DNA of 64,000 nucleotides from JBFHIZ01 sp041596215 (lineage in GTDB: Bacteria; Bacillota; Clostridia; Lachnospirales; Lachnospiraceae): positions 62,001-126,000 of the forward strand of contig JBFHIZ010000001.1 of NCBI GenBank assembly GCA_041596215.1, read 5' to 3'. Position numbers and translations under genes: made by a program. Positions 8,777-18,681 of this stretch are shown here, piece by piece (within the stretch, counting starts at the first letter, position 1; the number at the start of each line of letters is the position of its first letter). Below the pieces are notes generated by a model, which had not been told where the DNA came from, did not search any database, and saw only the letters and a program-made list of their open reading frames with translations.

Positions 8777-10057
8777 TTAGAAAATATTTTTTATTACCTT
8801 TTTATCCAATAATGATTGCAAAGCTTTCATAATCCCAAGTTTTGCATGGGGAAACGTAAGCCCCCCTTGAAAAAATACCGTATATGGCGATTTTATGGGT
8901 CCATCCGCACTTAATTCTATGGATGATCCTGACACAAAAGCACCTGCCGCCATAATTACTTTTGCATCATATCCTGGCATATCCCATGGTTCTGGAGTTA
9001 CATATGCATCTACTGGAGCGGCAGCTTGAATTCCTTGGCAAAATGCAATAACGCCTTCTTCTGAACCCAATGTGATGGCTTGAATAATATCATGCCTATC
9101 TTCCTTTCCATTTGGCACCACTTCATAACCTAATTTTTCAAATAGATTTGCCGCAAAAATCGCACCCTTTAATGCGTTTATTGTAACCGTAGGTGCTAAA
9201 AATAACCCTTGATAAAAGTCTTTTAAAACACCTAAAGATGCCCCCACTTCTCTTCCTAAACCAGGAGAAGTTAATCGAAAAGCAGCATTTTCAACACATT
9301 TTTTTGTGCCAGCTATATATCCCCCAATTGGAGCTAATCCTCCACCTGGATTCTTGATTAATGAACCTACCACCATATCTGCCCCAACATCTGAAGGTTC
9401 TAATCTTTCAACAAACTCTCCATAGCAATTATCAACCATACATATAATATTCTTATCTATTTCTTTAATAAATGAAATTAATTCACCAATTCTTTGAATA
9501 GATAAAGTAGGCCTTGTTTGATATCCTTTTGACCTTTGTATGGTTACAATTTTTGTTTTTTCAGTAATCTGATTTTTGATCCTTTGATAATCAAAATCCC
9601 CATTGGGAAGTAAATCGACCTGTTTATAATAAATTCCATATTCCTTTAAAGAACCAACTGATTCTCGAATTCCAATAACCTCTTCTAAGGTATCATAAGG
9701 TTTTCCAACAGGTGATAGCAATTCATCTCCTGGTCTTAAATTACTCATTAACGCAAGTGCAAGTGCATGCGTTCCACAAGTGATTTGTGGACGAACTAAA
9801 GCATCTTCTGTATGAAAAACAGAAGCATAGACACGTTCTAATTTTTCTCTCCCCAAATCATTATATCCATACCCTGTGGTTCCAGATAGACAAGCTTCAC
9901 TTACTCGATTTTCTTGCATCGCATGAATTACTTTCAATTGATTATACTCTGCAATTTCATCCAGTGTTTTAAAACGTTTTTCCAACTCTGCTAAAGTTTT
10001 ATCCGTAAGTTGTATAACTGTTTCATGAATTCCAAATTCTTCATAATAATTTTTCAT
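8777..10057 (-). CDS. ynbB: methionine gamma-lyase family (YnbB-like) PLP-dependent protein
   Basis: PLP-dependent fold-type I enzyme of the Pfam Met_gamma_lyase family, often annotated as an aluminium resistance protein; its physiological reaction is not established. The 426-residue product carries the family's typical segments: YGYNDLGREKLERVYA, the PLP-contact region RPQITCGTHALALAL (about residues 89-103), DNCYGEFVE (Asp of the cofactor site), and VVGSLIKNPGGGLAPIGGYIAG, where the lysine of SLIKNPGG is the likely Schiff-base residue. It follows miaA by 17 bases, as in many Firmicutes, and seems to be the last gene of the argH-to-ynbB run. The ribosome site before the ATG is weak. Confidence 0.9.
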   Translation of the reverse strand: MKNYYEEFGIHETVIQLTDKTLAELEKRFKTLDEIAEYNQLKVIHAMQENRVSEACLSGTTGYGYNDLGREKLERVYASVFHTEDALVRPQITCGTHALALALMSNLRPGDELLSPVGKPYDTLEEVIGIRESVGSLKEYGIYYKQVDLLPNGDFDYQRIKNQITEKTKIVTIQRSKGYQTRPTLSIQRIGELISFIKEIDKNIICMVDNCYGEFVERLEPSDVGADMVVGSLIKNPGGGLAPIGGYIAGTKKCVENAAFRLTSPGLGREVGASLGVLKDFYQGLFLAPTVTINALKGAIFAANLFEKLGYEVVPNGKEDRHDIIQAITLGSEEGVIAFCQGIQAAAPVDAYVTPEPWDMPGYDAKVIMAAGAFVSGSSIELSADGPIKSPYTVFFQGGLTFPHAKLGIMKALQSLLDKKVIKNIF

Positions 10058-10074
10058 GGTATATTCTTTTCTTT

Positions 10075-11004
10075 CTATTTTATTTTTTCAATCATAACTT
10101 GTAACATTTCTTCTTGATTCCTATAAGATTCCTTTTCCATCCAAATCACATCTTTTTCTCTTCGAAACCAAGTAAGTTGTCTTTTTGCATAATTTCTACT
10201 TCCTTGTTTTATTTGCGAAATTGCTTTTTCCAAGGTATCTTCACCTTTAATATAAGAATATATTTCTTTGTATCCAATTCCTTGCATTGAAACCCAATCT
10301 TTTTTACACCCCATTTTAATTAAATTTTTCACTTCTTTTACGAATCCATCTTCTATCATCAAATCTACCCGTTGATTTATTTTAACATAAAGATTTTCTC
10401 TTTTTTCTGTAATAACAAAATAGCACGCATCATATTTACTTTCTTTCTCACGTTCTATTTTATTGTGTTTTGAAATACATTCTCCATTCATATCAAAATA
10501 AACAAGTGCTCGAATAACTCTTTTTACATTATTTTCATGAATAATACTAGCAGAAATAGGATCATACTTTTCAAGTTGTTTATGTAAATAACCTTTTCCA
10601 TGTGTTTTATAGAGTAATTGATATTTTTTTTCAAAGCTATCTTGATTTGTATTTTCTTTAAAATCAATATCATATAATAGTGCTTGAATATAAAATCCTG
10701 TTCCACCAACTAAAATAGGAGTTTTGTTTTTTTGATAAATCTCTTGAATCGCAGTCTCCGCCATTTCTTTAAATAGAACAACATGAAAAGGGTCCGAAGG
10801 TTCAAGCACATCAATTAGATGGTGTTTAATTCCTTGCATTTCTTCTTCTTTAATTTTTGCTGTTCCAATATCCATATGCTTATACACTTGCATAGAATCA
10901 GCAGAAACAATTTCTCCATTTATCTTTTTTGCAAGAGAAATCGCTAAATTTGATTTTCCTACTGCGGTAGGACCAGAAATAATTACTAACTTATTTTTCT
11001 TCAT
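10075..11004 (-). CDS. miaA: tRNA dimethylallyltransferase
   Basis: Transfers a dimethylallyl group to N6 of A37 in tRNAs reading UNN codons. The 309-residue protein begins with the P-loop ISGPTAVGKSNLA (9-21), then ADSMQVYKHMDIGTAK, the HHLIDVLEPSDPFHVVLF segment, PILVGGTGFYIQALLYD, and the C-terminal SYIKGEDTLEKAISQIKQGSRNYAKRQLTWFRR that binds tRNA. Length and motif order are standard. AGGTGAAG precedes the ATG, and it starts 7 bases after the end of mutL. Confidence 0.97.
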   Translation of the reverse strand: MKKNKLVIISGPTAVGKSNLAISLAKKINGEIVSADSMQVYKHMDIGTAKIKEEEMQGIKHHLIDVLEPSDPFHVVLFKEMAETAIQEIYQKNKTPILVGGTGFYIQALLYDIDFKENTNQDSFEKKYQLLYKTHGKGYLHKQLEKYDPISASIIHENNVKRVIRALVYFDMNGECISKHNKIEREKESKYDACYFVITEKRENLYVKINQRVDLMIEDGFVKEVKNLIKMGCKKDWVSMQGIGYKEIYSYIKGEDTLEKAISQIKQGSRNYAKRQLTWFRREKDVIWMEKESYRNQEEMLQVMIEKIK

Positions 11005-11011
11005 ACTTCAC

Positions 11012-12871
11012 CTATAATATTCTTTTGAATTTCTTTTCCACTTCTCTTTTTGTTAAAGCGATAATCGTAGGACGACCATGAGGACAAAAAAATGGATTTT
11101 CGAGTTTCATTAACTCATGAATTAATGCTTCCATCTCCATATTACTTAATGTGTTGTTTCCTTTCACTGCACTTTTACATGCCATACTTGCAATTTTATC
11201 CGTGATTACTTTAGGTGTTCCGTGCATCCATGCTGTACTTAATTCATCCAAAACTTCCTGAAAGAATGTAATTGCATTTAACCCAAATAATTCCATAGGT
11301 ATTTCACGAATTGCAAATTCATTGCCTCCAAATTCTTCGATAGCAAATCCTAGTTTTATAAAGTATTCTTTATATTTTTTTAAAGTTTCAATCTCGTTAG
11401 CCGTTAATGTCGTGACAATTGGTGGGTTTATATTCTGCGTTAATAATTGTTTGTGTTCAATTTGATATAGAATTCTCTCATATTTCACTTTTTCATGCGC
11501 AGCATGTTGGTCTACAAAATATAGTTTATCAGATAAAGTAATAATCCAATAGGTATCAAAAACTTGTCCTAGAATTTGATATTGTTCCTTATTTTGCTTT
11601 TCCTTATCAATTGTAGAAAACAATTCCATTTGTTCTGAAACTTGTTCTTCCATTCTATTTTGGGGAATTTCTTTTCCACTTAGTAGTTCTTGAACTTTCG
11701 ATATATTTTCTGAATAAATCATTTCCTCATCTTCCATTTGTAGAGGATTCGTTTCTTTTGTTTGCAAATAAAGATTTGTACGGTGTTTTTCTTCAAATGG
11801 TTCTGGTGCATATTTTTTTGAGGATTTTTTTATATTTTCCTTCATGACATTTTCTTCTGTTAATTTTGTTTCTCTCACCAAAGAATGATTTTTAATTTCT
11901 TGCTGAAGAATAAGTTCAATTCTTTCTGCTATTTCTTTTTCGTTATGAAATCGTACTTCTTTTTTTGATGGATGAATATTAACATCAATTTCTTCTGGAT
12001 TACAAGTAATATAAACTAATGCAAAAGGAAATTTATGTTGCATTAAATATGGTCGATATGCATTTTCAATTGCTTCTTCTATTACTTTACTGTGCACATA
12101 TCTTCCATTCACAAATAAATTTTCAAAAGATCTTGTTCCACGATTTAAAACTGGTGTTCCAAGATATGCTTGTATGGAAATATCTTGTTCTTTTTTTTCA
12201 ATTGGAAACACTTCTTTTGAAATATCCTTTCCATAGATTCGATATAAAACTTGCCGAATATCTCCATTCCCCATCGTTTGTATTCGTACTTTCCCGTTTG
12301 CTATAAAGGTAAATCCTATTGATGGTTTTGAAAGGGCCAAATGCTCCATTAAATTATATATTTTACTTGTTTCTGTTGTTGCAGAAGATAAAAATTTCTT
12401 TCGAACTGGTGTATTGAAAAAAATATTTTTCACTAAAAAAGTCGTTCCATTAGGTGCTCCTACCTCTTCTAAATACGCGTCCTTACCACCATTTATAACA
12501 TATCTAGATCCAATTAATTCCTCTTCTCTTTTTGTAATTACTTCTGTTTCTGAAACCGCTGCAATAGAAGATAATGCCTCTCCTCGAAAACCTAAACTAG
12601 CTAATGAAAATAAATCTGAAGCATTTTTGATTTTACTTGTAGCATGTCTTAAAAAAGCAATTGGTAATTGCTCTTTCACAATTCCTTCTCCATTATCGGT
12701 AACACGAATTAAATCCATACCACCATCTTTTACTTCAACCGTAACGGTAGTAGCCTTTGCATCAATTGCATTTTCAACTAATTCTTTTACAATACTAGCC
12801 GGATTTTCTATTACTTCACCTGCTGCAATCTTATCAATGGTCTCATTGTTGAGCAATACAATATTTTCCAT
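11012..12871 (-). CDS. mutL: DNA mismatch repair protein MutL
   Basis: GHKL ATPase that couples MutS mismatch recognition to strand incision. The N-terminal domain shows KELVENAIDAKAT, TDNGEGI, RHATSKI and GFRGEALSSIAAVS; a less conserved linker (about residues 340-430) follows. The C-terminal domain contains the endonuclease metal site DQHAAHEKVKYE, with ACKSAVKG and CPHGRPT, so this MutL should nick DNA itself, as expected for organisms lacking MutH. It has 619 residues. AGGTGGTGATAAA precedes the ATG, 4 bases after the mutS stop. Confidence 0.97.
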   Translation of the reverse strand: MENIVLLNNETIDKIAAGEVIENPASIVKELVENAIDAKATTVTVEVKDGGMDLIRVTDNGEGIVKEQLPIAFLRHATSKIKNASDLFSLASLGFRGEALSSIAAVSETEVITKREEELIGSRYVINGGKDAYLEEVGAPNGTTFLVKNIFFNTPVRKKFLSSATTETSKIYNLMEHLALSKPSIGFTFIANGKVRIQTMGNGDIRQVLYRIYGKDISKEVFPIEKKEQDISIQAYLGTPVLNRGTRSFENLFVNGRYVHSKVIEEAIENAYRPYLMQHKFPFALVYITCNPEEIDVNIHPSKKEVRFHNEKEIAERIELILQQEIKNHSLVRETKLTEENVMKENIKKSSKKYAPEPFEEKHRTNLYLQTKETNPLQMEDEEMIYSENISKVQELLSGKEIPQNRMEEQVSEQMELFSTIDKEKQNKEQYQILGQVFDTYWIITLSDKLYFVDQHAAHEKVKYERILYQIEHKQLLTQNINPPIVTTLTANEIETLKKYKEYFIKLGFAIEEFGGNEFAIREIPMELFGLNAITFFQEVLDELSTAWMHGTPKVITDKIASMACKSAVKGNNTLSNMEMEALIHELMKLENPFFCPHGRPTIIALTKREVEKKFKRIL

Positions 12872-12875
12872 TTTA

Positions 12876-15542
12876 TCACCACCTGTTCTTTACTTTGTTC
12901 TGTAAAGCATATAATGTATTTAACGCTTCCATAGGCGTAAGATTCGGAACATCTAAATCCGTTATTTCTTTTATTACATCTTCATCTCTTAACGTATCAA
13001 ACAAAGACATTTGTTCTAATTCAAGAGAATTTAATGCATTCTTGTTGGCTTTTTTTTCTTGTTTTTTGTCTTTGCTTAAATTTTCTAAGGATTCGGTTAT
13101 ATCGTTCTTTGCTAACTCTTCCGCTAATTCTTTGGCACGTTCAATTACTACATTTGGTACACCTGCAAGTGAAGCCACTTGAATTCCATAACTTTTATCT
13201 GCACCACCTTTAATGATTTTTCTCAAAAAGACAATGTCATCCCCTTTTTCTTTTACCGCGATACAATAATTATTTACATTTTCAATCTTTCCTTCTAATT
13301 CAGTTAATTCATGATAATGTGTTGCAAATAATGTTTTTGCACCGAGCATTTTATGATTACTTATATGCTCTATGACTGCCCAAGCAATACTTAATCCATC
13401 ATAAGTTGAAGTACCTCTTCCAATTTCATCTAAAATTAACAGACTATGGTTTGTAGCATTTCTTAATATATTCGCAACTTCATTCATTTCCACCATAAAT
13501 GTACTTTGCCCACTTGCTAAATCATCAGAAGCACCAACTCTCGTAAAAATTCGATCTACAAGGCCAATATTTGCTTCTTTCGCTGGTACAAAAGAGCCAA
13601 CTTGTGCAAGTAGTACAATTAATGCAACTTGCCTCATATAAGTCGATTTGCCGGCCATGTTCGGCCCAGTAATAATAGAAATTAATTTTTTATTATTATC
13701 TAGCACAGTATCATTCGATACAAACAGTCCATTTTCAATCACTTTTTCAACAACAGGATGTCTGCCTTCCTTAATAGAAAGTATTCCTTTCGTATTGATT
13801 TTTGGTCTAACATAATGATTTCTTTCTGCAATATATGATAAAGATGCATAGACGTCTAATTCAGCAAGTGCTTTTGCTGTCGCTTGAATACGTTTTGTTT
13901 CAATTGCAATAGCATCTCTTATTTCACAAAACAAATCATATTCTAATTGATATAATTTATCACTTGCGTTTAAAATTGCATCTTCAAGCTCTTTTAATTT
14001 CGGTGTAGTAAAACGTTCTGAATTCGCAAGTGTTTGTTTTCTTTCAAAATCATCAGGCACTAAATTTTTATAAGAATTTGTAACATCAAAATAGTATCCA
14101 AATACTTTATTATATTTTACTTTTAAATTCTTAATTCCGGTTCTTTTTTTCTCTTCATTTTCCAAATCCGCAATCCATTGTTTACCTTCTGTACTTGCTT
14201 TACGAAATCGATCAATATCCTCATGATATCCATCTCTTATAATATTTCCCTCTTTTAAATTAAAAGAAGGTTCTTCCTTTATTGCAAGTTCAAGTAAAGT
14301 GAAAATATCCTCTAAAGAATCGATAGCTTGATTTAATGTTCTTAATTTTTCTTTTTGAAAACCGCTAAGAACCGTTTTAATATGTGGTATCATTTTTAAA
14401 GAATTTCGAAATGCAATAAAATCTCTTGGATTTGCATTTTTGTAACTAATTTTTCCAAGTAAGCGCTCCAAATCATAAATTGGTTGTAAGTATTCTCGAA
14501 TTTCATCTCTTGATACCGCATCTTTTGCCAATTCTTCAACCGCATCTAAACGAAGTTCAATCAATTCTTTTGAAAGTAATGGTTGTTCCAAAAAAGTTCT
14601 CAACATTCTTGCACCCATTGCTGTTTTTGTTTTGTCCAATACCCATAATACAGAACCATGTTTCTGTTTATCTCTCATCGTTTCAACGAGTTCTAGATTT
14701 CTTCTTGTAGAACTATCTAATAACATATAGGTTGTTGATAAATAAGGAGATACATGGGTGATTTGCGAAAGCGAGTTTTTCTGCGTTAGATATAAATACT
14801 GTAATAACGCTCCCGCTGCAATTGTTCCATATGGAAAATCACTGATACCGATACCATGTAGGTTGTTTATTTTAAAATGATGATATAAACATTTCTTACA
14901 CTTTGATTCCTCATAATATCTTGGTTCTAAAGCATCAATAACGATTTCACTACGTTCCTTCAATGAAGTGACATCAATTCCGCTTACATAAAATGCATCA
15001 TTACAAATTATTTCTGATGGTTGAAATTTAAAAATTTCATCAAGTAACTGTTTATTATTATCGACTTCTGTTAAATGATAATCTCCCGTAGAAATATCGC
15101 AAACAGAAATCCCAATTTTTTCTGGCAAATAAAAAATTGACATTAAATAATTATTTTTTTCTTCATTTAAATTTGGGATGCTACAATTTGTTCCTGGCGT
15201 AACAATTCGAATCACTTCACGTTTTACTATTCCTTTAGACTCTTTCGGATCCTCCACCTGCTCACAAATAGCAACTTTATATCCTTTCTTTATTAGTCGA
15301 TTTAAATACGTATCAACCGCATGGTAAGGAATTCCACACATTGGTGCACGTTCTTCTAGACCACAATTTTTCCCGGTTAATGTCAATTCTAATTCTTTGG
15401 ATACAATTTTTGCGTCCTCAAAAAACATTTCATAAAAATCACCAAGTCGATAAAACAACAGACAATCTTCATTTTCTGATTTAATTTTTAAATATTGTTG
15501 CATCATCGGTGTTACTTTTTCATATAAATCTTTTTTTTCCAT
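12876..15542 (-). CDS. mutS: DNA mismatch repair protein MutS
   Basis: Mismatch-recognition ATPase. The 888-residue protein has the mismatch-wedging Phe-x-Glu (FYE, residues 36-38), the clamp and lever regions, and a C-terminal ABC-type ATPase with Walker A GPNMAGKST (626-634), the signature STFMVEMNE, Walker B LLILDEIGRGTST and the switch His in FATHYHELTEL. The C-terminal end has a basic linker and a short helical tail with EQMSLFD. The ribosome site is weak. It is followed by mutL and miaA in the usual order and is preceded by an unrelated-looking ATPase gene 15 bases upstream. Confidence 0.97.
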   Translation of the reverse strand: MEKKDLYEKVTPMMQQYLKIKSENEDCLLFYRLGDFYEMFFEDAKIVSKELELTLTGKNCGLEERAPMCGIPYHAVDTYLNRLIKKGYKVAICEQVEDPKESKGIVKREVIRIVTPGTNCSIPNLNEEKNNYLMSIFYLPEKIGISVCDISTGDYHLTEVDNNKQLLDEIFKFQPSEIICNDAFYVSGIDVTSLKERSEIVIDALEPRYYEESKCKKCLYHHFKINNLHGIGISDFPYGTIAAGALLQYLYLTQKNSLSQITHVSPYLSTTYMLLDSSTRRNLELVETMRDKQKHGSVLWVLDKTKTAMGARMLRTFLEQPLLSKELIELRLDAVEELAKDAVSRDEIREYLQPIYDLERLLGKISYKNANPRDFIAFRNSLKMIPHIKTVLSGFQKEKLRTLNQAIDSLEDIFTLLELAIKEEPSFNLKEGNIIRDGYHEDIDRFRKASTEGKQWIADLENEEKKRTGIKNLKVKYNKVFGYYFDVTNSYKNLVPDDFERKQTLANSERFTTPKLKELEDAILNASDKLYQLEYDLFCEIRDAIAIETKRIQATAKALAELDVYASLSYIAERNHYVRPKINTKGILSIKEGRHPVVEKVIENGLFVSNDTVLDNNKKLISIITGPNMAGKSTYMRQVALIVLLAQVGSFVPAKEANIGLVDRIFTRVGASDDLASGQSTFMVEMNEVANILRNATNHSLLILDEIGRGTSTYDGLSIAWAVIEHISNHKMLGAKTLFATHYHELTELEGKIENVNNYCIAVKEKGDDIVFLRKIIKGGADKSYGIQVASLAGVPNVVIERAKELAEELAKNDITESLENLSKDKKQEKKANKNALNSLELEQMSLFDTLRDEDVIKEITDLDVPNLTPMEALNTLYALQNKVKNRW

Positions 15543-15557
15543 TTTAAATTCTACTTT

Positions 15558-16907
15558 CTATGACATATCAATTAATATTAACGATTTACTTTGGTTTGCA
15601 AAATCAACTAACTCCGAATGAAATCCATGTAAAGAAAAGAGATAAATATATTCTGGATTAATTTTTGCTTCTTTCGTTAGTTCAAATTGCTTCTTATATT
15701 CATGCAAGGAATAACTTCCATTTTCACGACAAGAAAACCCTATCATATACTTTTCTTTTTCATTTTTCCCAACAACTGGAATAGTACCTGTTTTCCCAAC
15801 CCATGTTCCAACAGCAGTGCAAAAAAACGGCAAATCATTTTCTTGATTCATACTTACAAACATATTTCTACAAACATCTTCAAATTTATCGAATACAACT
15901 GACTTTATTTCATTTGAAATATAGTGTTCATAAAAATCATATGGATTTTGAATTACTAAATCTGTTTTATTCGGATATATAAATTTAAAATAGAATAAAA
16001 TAATTGGATTTATAATTCGATATACGCCTTTTTGAAGATTCATTCTTCCAGGAGTATCAATTGAAAAAATTTTATCCACAAATTCTAATTCCATCAACGT
16101 TTTAAGATATACACTTATTTTCGCTCTGGAAAATCCTGTATATTTATAAATATCATTTAATTTCCAATTTTCTTTTGCCAATGCTGATAAGATGGTGTAA
16201 TATACTGAGGTTTCTCTTAATTGTTCCTCAATATACTGATGCATGCGAGCTAAAACATAAGAATTTGGTGAAATTAGTATATTACATATATTTTCAATCA
16301 TCGGGACTTCTTGATTCACCATTTCAAGATACCCCCGTTGTCCTCCAAACACAGCATATAGTGTTAATACATCATAAGTCGAATAGCTTGGAAAAAGTTG
16401 ACAGGATTCTTCAAAAGACATTTCTTTCATTTTTAAAAATCCAGTGATAGCATTCGCTGACTTACCTAATTTCGCAATCATTTGATTTTCAACCCAACCA
16501 ATATGAGAACTAATTAAATAAACCAAACAATCCTTTAAATTAAGTTCCATGTAAGAAAGTAAAGATGGGAAAAATGATTCATCATTACGAATCATATTAT
16601 GAAAATTATCTAAAATAAAAACATATTTTTTTTCTATATCCGTAAATATTTGAGAAAAAATAGAAGTATAATCAATTACTTCTTTCTCATCACTCTCTTT
16701 TATTCCAAAATTTCGTGCGAAATTGCGACGTATTTCTTTTGCATCTCCAGGCATACACGAAAAAAAGATACCTTCATGAATAAGTGCAAAATTCTTAAAC
16801 AAGAATGATTTACCGACTTGATTCATTCCATATACTATCGTTACTTGTTTTCCACCTTTTTTAAAAGTATCCTCTAAATATTTATATTCAATTTCATGTT
16901 CTTGCAT
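15558..16907 (-). CDS. archaeal-type AAA ATPase with winged helix and DUF234-like C-terminus
   Basis: P-loop ATPase of the family once called archaeal ATPase (ATP-binding protein with DUF234). Walker A is GMNQVGKS (27-34), Walker B is YVFILDNF (about residues 94-101), and ISSHI is the likely sensor 1. Next comes a winged-helix segment (about 245-290: LAKENWKLNDIYKYTGFSRAKISVYLKTL) and then the C-terminal restriction-endonuclease-like DUF234 region. The function of this family is largely unknown; members often occur as lineage-specific copies. It sits between a c-di-GMP phosphodiesterase gene (19 bases upstream) and mutS (15 bases downstream), so it is probably co-transcribed with mismatch repair. 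GAGGGG lies ahead of the ATG. Confidence 0.8.
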   Translation of the reverse strand: MQEHEIEYKYLEDTFKKGGKQVTIVYGMNQVGKSFLFKNFALIHEGIFFSCMPGDAKEIRRNFARNFGIKESDEKEVIDYTSIFSQIFTDIEKKYVFILDNFHNMIRNDESFFPSLLSYMELNLKDCLVYLISSHIGWVENQMIAKLGKSANAITGFLKMKEMSFEESCQLFPSYSTYDVLTLYAVFGGQRGYLEMVNQEVPMIENICNILISPNSYVLARMHQYIEEQLRETSVYYTILSALAKENWKLNDIYKYTGFSRAKISVYLKTLMELEFVDKIFSIDTPGRMNLQKGVYRIINPIILFYFKFIYPNKTDLVIQNPYDFYEHYISNEIKSVVFDKFEDVCRNMFVSMNQENDLPFFCTAVGTWVGKTGTIPVVGKNEKEKYMIGFSCRENGSYSLHEYKKQFELTKEAKINPEYIYLFSLHGFHSELVDFANQSKSLILIDMS

Positions 16908-16926
16908 TTTGAAACCCCTCTATTTG

Positions 16927-18648
16927 TTATATTTCATTCATAATTAATTTTTCAATACTATTTGCATCCATAGGTTTTCCTAGCAAATACCCTTGAATGC
17001 AATCACACCCCATATCTTTCAATAAATCGTATTGCTTATTTGTTTCGACTCCTTCTGCAACAGTTTCAACGCCAAGTCTTTTAACCATATTTAGTATTGA
17101 TTCAATAATCACTTGAGTGGATTCATTTTCACCAATTGAATCAATAAAGCTTTTATCAATCTTTAATGTATCAATTGGCAAACCACTTAGATAAGATAAG
17201 GAAGAATATCCCGTACCAAAGTCATCCATAGAAACTTTAATTCCAATATTTCTAAGCACATTCATTTTCTCTGCAATCACCGAAAAATCTTCAATTAAAA
17301 CACTTTCCGTTATTTCAATCTCTAACATATGTGGATCCATATTGTAATTTTTTATAGCTGACATAATATCAAAGATCAGATCTCCCTGGAAAAATTGTAT
17401 AGCAGAAATATTAATGGATAACACCATTTGATATTTGTAAGATTTTACCCAAGTCGTATATATTCTTATACTCTCCTCAATAACCCATTTACCAAGAGAA
17501 ACAATCATTCCATTTTTTTCTGCCATAGGTATAAAAACGCTGGGACTAATTAGCTCCCCATCTCTATTTATCCATCGCAATAATGCTTCCACCCCACGTA
17601 ATTGATTTGATTTCAAATCGTATTGCGGTTGAAACACTAAATAGAATTCCTTTTGAATGATTGCATCTTTAAGTCTTTGATCGGTGTCTTCTGAATGAAT
17701 AAATTTTTTTAAAATTGTTTTATTAAAATACATATAAGAATTCTTTTTATGTTCTTGTGCATGAAAAAGAGCGATCTCTGGATATTTCAACAACTCTAAA
17801 ACCGAATGTGCTTCCTCTGGATATTCTGCTACCCCTGCACATGCGGAAATCGAAATGTCCCTTCCATTACTTAAATGAATTGGTTTTTTTAATTCCTCAA
17901 AAACTGTTTGGAAAATATACTGTGGACTTGTGTTACCCACAGGATCTTGTATTGCAATGTAAAAAATATCGGTATGAAATCTAGAAACAATTACTTTTTT
18001 ACCGGAAAACTGATTTAACAATTCTCCAAAAAAACGTATAATTTCATCTCCAATCAACAAACCACCATGATCATTTATTTTTCTAAAATTCAAAATATCA
18101 AAAATAATCACATTAATTAAAGTATTATTCTTTTCACTATCATCAATCCATTTCTGAAGTTTCTTTACAAAACAATTCCGATTACAAAGTCCCGTTAATG
18201 AATCAAAATATGCTAACTTTTCTAAATCTTTGCCTTGTTTTTTTATTTCTGTAACATCCGAAACCTTTACAATTTTAGAGTCTAATTCACCCTTTTCATT
18301 CGTTTTAAGATAAACTTCAAAATTTAAATATTTATTCTTTTGATTTAATTCACAAATTACATAATCATAGTCTTTTTTTGTTTTTTCCAAAAAAAGAACT
18401 TCCTTTAATCTCGGAACAAGATCTTTATCAAGAAGATCAAATATTTGCAATAAATCTTTTTGATTAGAGATTGAAAAATCAAAAAATGTATCCCATCTTC
18501 CAAAAATGCTATTCTGTTTTTTTGCATAATCATAGTATAAAATGGCGCAATCCATCGTATTACAAATATTTAAATACATTTTTTCACTATTTGTGTATTT
18601 ATCATTTAATACTTCTAACAAATCATTTCTATAATGTAATTCATCCAC
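16927..18648 (-). CDS. PAS-like/degenerate GGDEF/EAL c-di-GMP phosphodiesterase
   Basis: Predicted cytosolic c-di-GMP phosphodiesterase of 573 residues. An N-terminal PAS-like sensor (about 25-135) is followed by a GGDEF domain (about 140-305) with LTGLCNRN, but the signature is RFHTDIF (223-229) instead of RGGDEF, so cyclase activity is unlikely and a regulatory role is possible. The EAL domain (about 325-570) keeps its catalytic set: VEALLRW (E354), the NISAIQF Asn, EIEITES, DDFGTGYSSLSY, LKIDKSFI and AEGVE, ending with QGYLLGKPM. No transmembrane segment is seen. The start is GTG with GGAG 8 bases upstream. It lies within the argH-asd-mutSL run. Confidence 0.9.
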   Translation of the reverse strand: MDELHYRNDLLEVLNDKYTNSEKMYLNICNTMDCAILYYDYAKKQNSIFGRWDTFFDFSISNQKDLLQIFDLLDKDLVPRLKEVLFLEKTKKDYDYVICELNQKNKYLNFEVYLKTNEKGELDSKIVKVSDVTEIKKQGKDLEKLAYFDSLTGLCNRNCFVKKLQKWIDDSEKNNTLINVIIFDILNFRKINDHGGLLIGDEIIRFFGELLNQFSGKKVIVSRFHTDIFYIAIQDPVGNTSPQYIFQTVFEELKKPIHLSNGRDISISACAGVAEYPEEAHSVLELLKYPEIALFHAQEHKKNSYMYFNKTILKKFIHSEDTDQRLKDAIIQKEFYLVFQPQYDLKSNQLRGVEALLRWINRDGELISPSVFIPMAEKNGMIVSLGKWVIEESIRIYTTWVKSYKYQMVLSINISAIQFFQGDLIFDIMSAIKNYNMDPHMLEIEITESVLIEDFSVIAEKMNVLRNIGIKVSMDDFGTGYSSLSYLSGLPIDTLKIDKSFIDSIGENESTQVIIESILNMVKRLGVETVAEGVETNKQYDLLKDMGCDCIQGYLLGKPMDANSIEKLIMNEI

Positions 18649-18681
18649 GATTTACGCTCCTTATCATTTGTGATTTATGAT

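Noticed and set aside
12414..12905. Plus-strand open frame of 163 codons opposite mutL
   Set aside because: It lies antisense to conserved mutL coding sequence, has no ribosome site and no recognisable protein features.
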